A DNA stretch of 64,000 bases from Hexactinellida sp. DTS-2022 (Eukaryota > Porifera > Hexactinellida), in assembly GCA_028753945.1 (NCBI GenBank), contig JAPNXP010000006.1:496001-560000 (forward strand), in the 5' to 3' direction. A model generated the notes under the pieces. That model did not search any database. It was not told the DNA's origin and saw nothing but the letters and a program-made list of their open reading frames with translations. This document shows, piece after piece, positions 13,801 through 23,529 of this stretch (positions are counted from its first letter, which is position 1; every line of letters begins with the position of its first letter). The translations under genes and the position numbers were made by a program.

Positions 13801-16800
13801 TAACCGGCATGTTCTTATAACCGACATAAATTATATAGGGTATATGGCAACCGTTTTCCAACATAGTGTTCTTATATCCGATATGTTCTTATAACCGGTG
13901 TGCTTATATCCGACATCTACTGTATTACAATGTGTTTACTATTTATTACTGTATAGGAGTCCCATAGAGAATACCATTAGGAACGGAGTCAACAGTTCTG
14001 ATAGGAAATCTAGTTCTGCTCTAGGCTTCAGATCTCGGTCTAATAGCGAAGTAAGAATTATAACACTAAACTAATTAGTCTGTACTAATTATATTATAAT
14101 TGTATTTTGTAGCCAAAAGATCCATTAGATATCCTTTCTCCTCCTGCTGTTAATAATAACTGTAAGTTTAATAATACACTGGAATTCCTTATACTGTATA
14201 ACTCGGTTATAACTTACCTGGGTTAGTATGTATTAATTTATTAACCAAGTTTATAAAGCAATATATATATATGTATTTCTATGTAGGGTAAACTCGGTTA
14301 GTACGTACTTATTCCATTCCCGAGGGTGTACGCTATAACCGAGTTATACTTTATATCGGCTAACACCTTTTCTAATGTAATTTCAGCACTGTTAAATTCT
14401 ATATTTAACATCAGAAATTAACTTTGCGAAGCCTGTTTTTTATTAAAAAGGTGTTATCCAATATATAATTAAGCTAATTTGTACGTTCAGTTCCTATTAG
14501 TTAGTTGAGCTTATTTAATATGAATCTGTTAGAATAATAGGGAAATAAAGTTGAATTATATTACAGCAATTATTATAAGGCATTAATTCCTGTATATTGT
14601 TTGCAATATTATATTATTGTTTGTTTGAATAGCTCATGCAAAGAGAGAAGAGCCAGTTGTGACTAAGTACTTGGTACCGATTGGAGAGAAGATTGATTTT
14701 GCTCCTAAAATCCCCCACAAGGTAAACAACAACAATTATGTATATGAATACATTGATCTGTATATAGATACTGAATATATAATTGGAGTGTCTTTGTTAA
14801 TGGTAGATAGGGGTTTATTTGAACTCCAGGGATTAAATGTGTCATAAAAGGGCTTACTTGTTATATGAACCAACATTTTTGTCATATAAAAACTGGCTAA
14901 CAAAGTGAATTTTGATGCTAAAATTGACTTTGCCAGTACCTGAAAATATTCGATTTTGTCTAATTTAGTATTTATCGTATAATGGCCTCATAATAATGGA
15001 ATTTATTATTACCTAGGTAATACTAGGATGAATTTCCTATTTAATTATTCCAATAATTTTTCCTATTCAATTGATTAATTTAGTCCCCGTTGCATTTGGG
15101 ATTGTTTTTCAAAACAATGTATGAATTTATGTCGTATAAATTAGAATAAATATTATATTTCAATATTTGGCTACTATTGTATTATTCTAAGAAAAATTAA
15201 GAGTCCAAACAAGTTTAATTTAGTGACGCAAATTAATTTCTGCTTAAATGCAATGATGCAAATGTATAATCAAGTTAGCAACAAAATGAGTAGAATAGTA
15301 ATTTAATTATTTTGAGGAAAAGACGAATAAATTGATTTGTATTTTTGCATTTTTGCATTAAGTTATTTTGATTGTATAATTATTGTGTTTGTATTATGTA
15401 AGCATTATAAATTATGATTTTATGTGTGTATTGTCCACATGTGATATAATGTATAATATAAACAAACAAACAAACAAACTAACTAAAAACACACACATTT
15501 GTACTGGTGGCATTTATTAACTTTATTATATATTTATTATTAATAGATTGGAGTTAGTAATGCCAATTCATTTCCAAATAATTCAACAAATCAGAATGGC
15601 AGCAAACGAAGAATTAGCGAAACTTCCTATATAACGAGAAGGTAGATACCGTCGAAACCGGTTTTTTCTAACAAACTATTTATTCGAAATGTGTAAGAAA
15701 TTCCAATTTGTGTTATTTTCAATCGGTTTGTTCTAACTATCGGATTTTTCTTACATTATTTCCATGCAAAGAATTGGTTAGAAAAACCGGTTTCGACTGT
15801 ATTATTACTCTAACAATTTAGATATTAAAATGTTCTATTTATACCCCAAGTTATAACAGTATAGATATTAAATGTTCTATTTATAGCCAAAGTTATAACA
15901 ATATACAAATGTTAAAATGTTCTATTTATACCCCAAGCTATAACAGTATAGATGTTTAACTGTTCTATTTATATCCCAAATTATAACAGTACAGATATTA
16001 ACTGTTCTATTTATACCCCAAATTATAACCAAATTATAACTTATACCCGACATCTACTGTATATGTTTAACTGTTCTATGTATAGCCCCCGTCCGCAGCA
16101 CAAGATATCCCTACAGCATCCGCTGCACGAATACGACAGGAAGATATCAGTTGAGTCCGTTATAAAGAACAAGCGCTCCCTTGGCATGCTAGCAGATCAC
16201 GACAACCTCAGATCCAAATCCATTTCTAACCTCGACACAGTTATAACTGGTACTAGTCCTGACCCCCTAATGTCAGAAATGCGAGTAGGCTCCGCCCCTA
16301 CCAGTCCCAAGGCTAATACCCCCACTCCTACCTCCCCCCCTCTGCTGGCCTCTACCTCGCACATTAACTACATCAAGTATTCCTCCGAGGAGCCTACGAG
16401 CTCTCTCCTGCTCAGGTACTATAGTACCTCCTCCTTAGTACACACCTTAGTACACACGTTAGTACGATATCTGGTTAATATTGACACTATTTCAGTCCCT
16501 TTCAAGGCCTTTTCGTGACAAATAATATTGGTTAATACTAATAGCACTATTTCAGTCCATTTCAAAGCTTTTCAGTACAAATGATTTTTTCTATCGGAAC
16601 TACAGTGAACCCCCGTTATAACGAAGTCAGATATAACGAAATTGTAATTTTCCCCAGAGCACTAAATGCATTAATTATAATCAGCTTATAACGAAGGTAT
16701 TTACAAGTCCCAAGCACTTCGTTATAACGAGACTTCACTATATATTCTATTTATAGAAACACTCATAAGCCTTCTAACTCGACACGGTTCTCAACTTGGG

Positions 16801-18705
16801 AAGTGCAGCGGGAGATGGTTAAATACGGAGAGTTGATTGGCCAGGGCTCCTATGGCACAGTATATAAAGGAGAATTCCATGGAATCGTTGCTATAAAAAT
16901 GCTGACTTGTTCTAATCCAGGTGCTGAACAATTGGAAGCATTTAAAGAGGAAATAGAAATGTTAAGACAGACTAGACATGATAATATTCTGTTGTTTATG
17001 GGATATATTAGTCACCCATTTGCAATCGTTACTTCTTGGTGTGATGGAAATACACTTTATTTCCATTTACATGTTAGTGAAGATGAGCTACCACAGGTAA
17101 ATAACAACAAATATGTAAACAAATTAACGTGTGTGTTAGTATTAATTTGTTTACAGTTTTCGTCTTTTCTTTTAACAATATTTACATTAGACTCTTGTTA
17201 ATAGGAACATGGATAAGGTAAAATTCGGTTAAGGAGTACAAGGTTTAATATACAAATGTATGCAAGTAACTCCAGTGAATACAATTTCCGATATTACGAA
17301 CTAATTTCTACGGTCACCTGGTGTAAATTTAACGAGAATCTACTATACAATAGTGTTCGCCTAATAGCAATATGTATTGCTGCTATTATTTTATTCCCCA
17401 AGCGAGCATTTAATGTTAATTATATTCCTCTATTAGCAAGCAATTTCCTGCAAAATGCGATTTGCTATAACGCGAACACCACTATACTTGTATATTGTTA
17501 CGTGTGTGTTTATATTTCCTATCTCTACCTTAGGATAAGATTAACCAGATAGTACTACAAACCGCACAAGGCATGTCATATCTTCACACCTCAAGAAAGA
17601 TAATACACAGAGACCTAAAGTCCCAGAACATATTCCTACTATCCGACTACACAGTTAAAATAGGAGATTTCGGTTTGGCTACAATGAAATCCCGATGGTC
17701 GGGTTCGAAACAGCTGATTCAGCCTCAGGGTTCTGTTCTTTGGATGGCACCTGAAGTTATGCGGGCTGGGACCAAGGGGTATGAAGATCCGTACTCTTTC
17801 TATTCCGATGTGTACTCCTTTGGGATCGTGTTGTACGAGATTATAACTGGGGACATTCCTTTCAAGGATCAGCATATGTAAGTGGGGTACAGTAGAACCT
17901 GCATAGATAGTTACATATAACCAACACATATTAAGTGTAACATGTATTAAGTTTAACATATATTAAGTAAGTAGGATTTGCTAGTAGGGCTGAAACGAAT
18001 ACAGTCGAATCCGGTTTATTCTAACTTATCGGTTTATTCTAACTACAGTAGAACCTCGTTAGTACGAACACGGTTAATACGCACACTATTTCAGTCTCCC
18101 TTCAAATCCTTTTCAATGCAAATGCCACCGGTTAATACGAATTCCGGATTTTGCTAGTAGGGCTGAAACGAATATACCGAATTTTGGGATATTCTTTCGA
18201 AATGATTTAACAAATTTTGTTCTTTCGAACCGAATATTCATTTGAACAAATTTAGATTGAAACGAATATTCGTTTACTACTTTTTGGACAACAACATAAT
18301 TTGTAAAATGAGTCTACATTTACATTACATTCTACCGAACAGGTAACCGGTTTATAAGTTCTATTCTGTAGAGATCTCCTTCTATTCCAGATAGCTATTG
18401 GCATTCTGAAACCTGAAATAACATTCGTACGTAAATTCACTCCCCAGTATCTAATAGAGTTATGCAATCGTTGCATCGCATTTAACAAAGATGAACGTCC
18501 GTTGTTCTCAGAATTCACTGTTCAGTTAGAGACTGAATTATGCTCTGGGGATTCCGATTCCGAAAATGAAATTTGGAATACGCGAAAGATTACTCGACGA
18601 GTTTCCGAATCGAATATTGAAGACTTGCTTCCCAGCTGGCCTATAATACTGGACCAGGGATTGGCGCGTGAAATACAGACTTTGCCGCATCAAACGCCTA
18701 ATTAA
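1900..18705 (+). CDS. RAF-family serine/threonine kinase, 18 exons, 895 aa
   Basis: MAP-kinase kinase kinase that links RAS-GTP to MEK. Exons: 1900-2019, 2801-2872, 6925-7152, 7542-7653, 9445-9557, 12007-12119, 12423-12477, 12539-12592, 12840-12907, 13382-13459, 13957-14050, 14113-14161, 14633-14721, 15547-15641, 16086-16415, 16757-17096, 17534-17877, 18372-18705; all phases agree. Order: Ser/Pro-rich N-terminus; RAS-binding domain about 203-282; C1 zinc finger 287-332; CR2 14-3-3 site RSNSEP 365-370; kinase 580-850. Kinase landmarks are GQGSYG, VAIK (K604), RQTRH dimer-interface motif, HRDLK (D697), DFG (D715), [10 protein letters not shown] activation segment and APE. HRD and VAIK show a catalytic RAF, not KSR. 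The C-terminal site is RRVSES (860-865), where vertebrate RAFs have SEP. A TAG precedes the first ATG in frame. An extra in-frame cassette exon in the 4 kb intron 2 cannot be excluded. Confidence 0.93.
3100..3237. repeat. P1-family MITE
   Basis: GACCGTCAAAATGCGTTCGC near one end and GAGGTTCTACTG at the other. Lies in RAF intron 2. Confidence 0.6.
3446..3626. repeat. K3-family element
   Basis: ATCCAGGAGCGCGAGACGCT at one end and GGATTAGGAGCGTAATTACA at the other, with TTGTGATTTAGACGTATGAA inside. Relatives at about 9757-9967, 12966-13095 and 59206-59384. Confidence 0.65.
4262..4409. repeat. P1-family MITE
   Basis: Ends AGTAGAACCTCGTTAGTACG and its diverged complement. In RAF intron 2. Confidence 0.65.
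6020..6195. repeat. P3-family MITE
   Basis: CAGTTAATTATAACGAAGTC to ATAACGAGAGTTAACTG, core AGCACTAAATGTATTAATTA. In RAF intron 2. Confidence 0.7.
6282..6405. repeat. P9-family MITE
   Basis: CAGTCGAAACCAGTTTTTCC to GGTTAGAAAAAACCGGTTTC then AACTG. Confidence 0.7.
6425..6782. repeat. AGGGCTGAAACGAATA inverted-repeat element
   Basis: Ends AGGGCTGAAACGAATA and ATTCGTTTTAGCCCT are inverted. The interior is rich in GAATATTCG palindromes. A damaged relative lies at about 17984-18300. Possibly hAT-like by its ends, but I find no clean target duplication. Confidence 0.6.
7163..7500. repeat. TTTG-type microsatellite
   Basis: Imperfect (GTTT)n with GTTA and GATT variants fills most of RAF intron 3. 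A block of about 120 bases occurs twice within it. Confidence 0.85.
8996..9148. repeat. P9-family MITE
   Basis: CAGTCAGAACCGGTTTTTTT to GAAAAACCGGTTACGACT, core TTACTTTATTTCCATGCAAA. Confidence 0.7.
9153..9412. repeat. 23-bp tandem repeat with TATAAA
   Basis: About eleven copies of CCCTATATAAACCCCTGTAT plus ATA, some with an AAAGTAAAC insert or one half missing. It lies in RAF intron 4, just upstream of the exon that opens the RAS-binding domain. Confidence 0.8.
9757..9967. repeat. K3-family element, inverted
   Basis: ACGCTCCTAATCCTGGTCTG to GCGTTTCGCGCTCCTGGATA, the reverse of the copy at 3446. In RAF intron 5. Confidence 0.65.
10748..10954. repeat. P2-family MITE, complete
   Basis: CAGTAGACTCCGTTAAT at the left and AGAGTCTACTG at the right, flanked by TA. 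Core contains AAGGAGTACAAGGTTTAATT and GCATGCAAGTGACTCCGG. In RAF intron 5. Confidence 0.7.
11465..11974. repeat. P3-family MITE carrying a nested hAT-like element
   Basis: CAGTGAACTCCGTTATAACG at the left and ATGGGAGTTCACTG at the right, flanked by TA. Interrupted at 11538-11866. In RAF intron 5. Confidence 0.75.
11538..11866. mobile_element. hAT-type non-autonomous element with 8-bp target duplication
   Basis: Ends CAGGGTTCCGCAAACT and AGTTTGCGGAACTCTG are near-perfect inverted repeats of the Charlie/hAT kind. TTATAAGC is directly repeated on both sides (11530-11537 and 11867-11874), the 8-bp duplication expected of hAT. The interior has repeated GCGGCCTGA/GTGGCCTGA motifs and no transposase. 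Confidence 0.85.
12175..12289. repeat. K1-family inverted-repeat element
   Basis: TATATCTGCCAACACCTTTT to AAAAGGTGTTGGCTGATATG, with TTCGCAATGGTGAATTTTCG inside. Other copies lie at about 2640-2735, 14352-14464, 21110-21222, 21278-21378, 26534-26653, 28299-28390, 40028-40148 and 53092-53352. Confidence 0.65.
13481..13653. repeat. P2-family MITE
   Basis: Inverted orientation of the P2 core (GGAGTCACTTGCATGC). It starts about 20 bases after the donor of RAF exon 10. Confidence 0.65.
13748..13922. repeat. P6-family MITE
   Basis: CAGTAGATGCCGGTTATAAG to GTGCTTATATCCGACATCTA then CTG. Core TATAGGGTATATGGCAACCG. In RAF intron 10. Confidence 0.7.
14195..14349. repeat. P8-family MITE
   Basis: ACTGTATAACTCGGTTATAA to ATAACCGAGTTATACT, core TTAACCAAGTTTATAAAGCA. 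In RAF intron 12. Confidence 0.65.
15649..15798. repeat. P9-family MITE
   Basis: CGTCGAAACCGGTTTTTTCT to AAAAACCGGTTTCGACTG. Starts 7 bases after a RAF exon (donor at 15642). Confidence 0.7.
16603..16740. repeat. P3-family MITE
   Basis: CAGTGAACCCCCGTTATAAC to ATAACGAGACTTCACT. It ends 16 bases before the exon that opens the RAF kinase domain. Confidence 0.7.
17180..17343. repeat. P2-family MITE, diverged
   Basis: TAGACTCTTGTTAATAGGAA to CGAGAATCTAC with the P2 core. A P4 element follows directly. In the RAF intron between the two main kinase exons. Confidence 0.6.
17349..17494. repeat. P4-family MITE
   Basis: TAGTGTTCGCCTAATAGCAA to ACGCGAACACCACTA, core CCCCAAGCGAGCATTTAATG. In a RAF kinase-domain intron. 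Confidence 0.65.
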
Positions 18706-18846
18706 GCAAACAGTGTTCTCCGATTTTATATGATTCGAGTTTCGATCTTAAAAATGTTAATTTAAGCATTTTTTTTATTTTAGCGAATACAGTATACGAA
18801 TCTCGAGAGTTCAGTGTGTTCATGTTGTTGTTGTTATTGTTTGTTT

Positions 18847-18882
<36 letters not shown>

Positions 18883-19727
18883 GTTTGCTTTGTGCCCAGT
18901 GCTATACTGGAATACATTCCCGAACTACGCCATTGCAAAACACCAGAATTTGACATTTATTGATATGCTCAGTAATTACACTCAATTAGCTGAATTATAT
19001 TTTTATTTCTATTTATTCTATAAGGGAGGGATCAAGTGAAAAACTAATACAGTAAACATTCGCTAATTCGACCAAATTTATTTTCCCTTGAGAGTTCGAA
19101 TTAACGGATGTTAATTAACTACATTTAGAAATCTAAATTTAACAAATATTAACTCACTTGAGCAATTATATTATATTGACTTAAAAGTTATTTTAATAGA
19201 TAATTTGTATAAATATATTGTTGTTCTTAAAGACAGTCAACATTAATTCGAATAAAATTAAAGATGTTGACTGTAACTCGAAAAGTGTAATAGAAACTCT
19301 AGATACCCTATTTTCATTTATTTATGGAAATATGATTTAGGTTATTTTCCAGCAAAAAACATGTTATGATTTGCTTAAAATTTAGGAACTGAATCCAAAG
19401 TAGAATTGAAAATCACAATTTTAGGCAATGGCACTAAATGTCTTTAACTTATAATAAGTCACTGATGAACTTTGATGAACTATGAAATTAACTTTGACTA
19501 ACTTGGTGACGTTAAAGGAAAAATTATAATCAAACTTTTAGATAATAATATACTTACAAGACTATTAAAACGTAAATAATATATTGCGTATTTAACGATA
19601 CATTGTTAAGTGTAGATTTACAATGGATAAGTTGACTAATTAATACATTTGCATAATTATCGATGCTCTAACTACAAACAATTTTAAATTCAAATATTTC
19701 AACAAGAATAATATTTAATTATATCTA

Positions 19728-19906
19728 CAGTAGACTCGTTAATATGAACACCAGGGGACCGTCGAAATTTGTTAGTATTATCCGGAATTTGTATTAACCG
19801 GAGTCACTTGCATGCATTTGTACTATAAACTAGGGGGAATTAAACCTTGTATACTCCTTAACCGATATATCCCCTTATCCGTATTCCTATTAACGAGAAT
19901 CTAATG
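19728..19906. repeat. P2-family MITE
   Basis: CAGTAGACTCGTTAATATGA to ACGAGAATCTAATG, inverse core orientation. Confidence 0.65.
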
Positions 19907-20582
19907 TATTTGACAAGAAAAAAATCTTCGCTAGAAAATACTCCATGTACGGTCAGAAGAATTATTTCTACAGCAATTAGCATAGTGTATATCGCTATTT
20001 ATGGTCTGAGAATATTATATTAATTTTAATAGCATTCCATTTATAAATTCGGTTAACTTTGCCTTTAAACTGGCTTCATCTAATTATATACAGAAGAGAC
20101 ACATTTCTATGCTTACATTCTACACTAGTTATCAACACCTGCGTACTACCTATTGTATTACACTACAATGGAATCGCGGCTTATACGATTGCATTCATTT
20201 TGATAGGCAAAACAGATAGGTTATCTCAAACATATTAATTTGAGCACTGGTTTTAAGAAAAGTCCTTCTGGCATAGTTATTGTATTTGTTTCGATAAGAA
20301 ATACTTGTTAGTAAGAACACCAGGGGGGACATCTAAATATGTTCAGTTCTCCTTATAAGCAATTCGTATTAACAGGTGTCTGTAATTACAGTCCGGTCTG
20401 CTTATTGTGAACAGTTTTTCGTCTGCATAATACTATGAACTTTTTATTAAGAACAAGCCCTATGGCCCCAAATTACCAACTTACATAGGGTTAGTATTAA
20501 TTGTCCCAGCTAAACGAAATCAATTTGTTTGCTACAACATTGCATTAGTTATGTTAATTGTTTGTTTAGTCTTCCATATATA

Positions 20583-20774
20583 CAGTCAGGTTCTTTTATT
20601 ATGAACATTCAAGGATCAATAATTGTGTTTATAATAGAGAGACTTCATAATAAGCGAACTCAACTGAATACAAATCCTATGTAATTGTTAAATTGGGACC
20701 ATAGGGCTTGTTCTAATAAAAGTTTTCATATTAGTTTTCATATTAAAATTGATCACAATGAATAGACCTGACTG
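20583..20774. repeat. P7-family MITE
   Basis: CAGTCAGGTTCTTTTATTAT to GAATAGACCTGACTG, core ACTTCATAATAAGCGAACTC. Confidence 0.7.
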
Positions 20775-20942
20775 TATTGGATTCTGAAACCAAAAAGTTA
20801 TTATAAATAGCGACACATTAACCAATTAAATTTCAGTATCCGAGGTGACTTTGTCCATTTCACATTTAGTATAAATAGCTAGAGTAAACAGAAGAACTTG
20901 TACTAGTGTTGAAATTTGTAAATATTTTATAGTTGTTTATAA

Positions 20943-21784
20943 ATGCAGGTGTTTATATTTGTTTATTTATTATTTTTCAGTTGCTTTTTTACTTTGGATG
21001 TGTATATAGAACCTGAACAAAGTAGAAAGATTATTGGTGAGTTGGAATCTACTATTTATGCGTTTTTGTTGGTTCAATTTTACAATTTAGCATCCAAATT
21101 CTGGACTTAATTTATGGCCACACCAACACGTTTTTATTACAAACAAAGGTGAAATTTTGGTGTTTAAAAATTACCTTGTCAATGCATTAAAATTACATTA
21201 GAAAAGGTGTTGCCGATATACAATTCCTTTAATAAATTGTTATTCACTGAGCAATGTAACTAATAAATTGTTCATGTATCGACTGACACATTTCTAATGT
21301 AATTTCAGAATTGTCAGGTCATTTTTAACCTAAAACTCCTCTTTGCAAAGTCGGGTTTTTATATTACAAAAGCTGTTAATCGATTTACAGTAGAACTTGG
21401 TTATAACGTACCTGGGTTAATTATTAACGTGCTAATTTTATTAACCAAGTTTATAAGGCAGTATGTATTTCTAGGGTAAACTCGGATAATACGTACATAT
21501 TCCATTCCCGAGGGGTACGTTATAATTTATACCCGAGTTATACTGTACAAGTAAGCTCATTAAAGTTTACTTTACAAACAATTTATAGTTTTTTCCTCTA
21601 AGGTCCACTGGATGAGAACTTTTATATTATAAGAAACGACATTCCAAGTCCCTTTCTTGAAACTATACAGAGAGTTGTCAGTTCTCTCAGAGCTATTCCC
21701 ACATGTGTAGACAAGCTAACACTCAAGTGGTTTCATGACGGTCCCCACATGGTGAGTAATTAATCTTATTATTATTATTGCTAT

Positions 21785-21823
<39 letters not shown>

Positions 21824-23498
21824 ATAATAACAACAACAACAACAATAATAATAATAACAACAACAACAACAATAATAATGACAACAACAACAAACATAAT
21901 AATAATTAATAATACGTAATAACAATAATAATAATTAATAATACGTAATAACAATAACAACAACAACAAACAATATACGAACTTCTGTTTTCATTATTGT
22001 TGTTGTAGTAGAGCAATAGTTAAAACATAAAACTACTACTTGGTTAATAAAACTTGTCCATATGTAATTCACCGACTCAAAATACGAAAAATATTTAATT
22101 AATTAAACCCCCCTGCGGATCACTTTTCACAGAGTTATAGAAATATTTGTGGTTTAAATAAAAGACATCACAGATTACTATTTGTGGCAAATACAATCAA
22201 TTTACAAAATATACTTACTCAGTACAAGGTACCACTGGTGTATTAGCGAAGTGGTTTTGTATTGTACGATAGGATGATTATACCTGTAGACCTCAATTAT
22301 GTGAATGCTTCATTTACGTACTAACTCTGTTATAACTTATTACATTATAATTCCTAGAATAATATTATAATTCATAACTCATTATAGTCTCTGTAATACG
22401 TTAATTAATTAATCTAGTGAACATTTATTAGTATGGAATTCATACACTACAACTAAATATGGTAAGCGAAAGAGAGAGAGAGAGACTAAAAATGAAAGTA
22501 AATAAATATAATCAATCATAGTAAGGGCTAATTAGTTACACCTTCCAGTCAGCAACACTTTATGTAGAAAGCTCCTTGAAATCATAACAATATGGAATAT
22601 CCCGTAGCCCAACATAACACACTGGAAAACAGATATCACTAAACCAACGATACCTGCATCAATCTGATTAATCCAAGCTAACGGAATGACAAACGCAGCA
22701 CAACTTGCTACAATGAATAGAACTAAAATTGAATTTATAACAATGAGTATCACGAATCCAATCTTCCTCAAACGAACTTCATATAAGAATCCCATTATTG
22801 CACCAAATACCGTTCCAACTAAATAAGGCAATAGAAACAGGAATATCATAAAATTGAGAAGAGAAACTATTGTATAGAGATATTGATAGTTTGGAAATGT
22901 AGTCCATTCAATTAGAGTCTGACCCGTAATAGCGTACCCCAATCCCAGTATAAGTGATAAGATTGCCATCACCAATGATAGGATTGAGTTTAGTACAATA
23001 GATATAATCCCCATAACTAATAGGTGTGGCATTATAGTTGTCTCTGACATTGTTAATTAAACTGACAATCTTGGGAAGTTGTTTATAAGGTGTCAAGTCT
23101 TTTGGGCTAATGGAATTCTTTATCAAACTGTACATTGATCTCAAACATTGTTTATATACATATACAGGTGTGAATATTAATCTCATGACTACTTTGTGAT
23201 ATTACGTAGTGGAAGTTAGCTCAAAAGAATGTAATTCGTATGTAGTTTCAATCTTAATACAGTGGTGTTGATAATATCAGTCATATTTAGCATAAAATTT
23301 GCTTGCTAATAACTTGCTATTTGATTATAGAATTAACATTAATTAATTAATTAATTAATTAATTAAATGCTTGCTTGGGCATAACTTGCTAATAGCGCAA
23401 ATATATTTGCTATTGTGATTCCCATTTAGTTTTTGTAATAATTGAGGATATTATTAATACAGACAACAGCATGCAACAATTTGTATTGTTGTTGTTGT

Positions 23499-23529
<31 letters not shown>

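Larger units (their letters stand above)
18706..20942. other. Intergenic region between RAF and WIF genes
   Basis: No coding exon seen. It contains a GTT-rich microsatellite (about 18827-18887), short inverted repeats near 19055-19290, a P2 element (19728-19906), a P7 fragment (about 20389-20480) and a nearly complete P7 element (20583-20774). The 3' UTR of RAF and the promoter of the WIF gene should lie at its two ends. Confidence 0.6.

Noticed and set aside
1900..18705. KSR pseudokinase instead of RAF
   Set aside because: VAIK, HRD and DFG are all intact and a RAS-binding domain precedes the C1 domain, which KSR lacks.
21716..21969. Cys/Tyr/Ile/Val-rich frames on the minus strand
   Set aside because: Translation of a CAA/AAT microsatellite in an intron.
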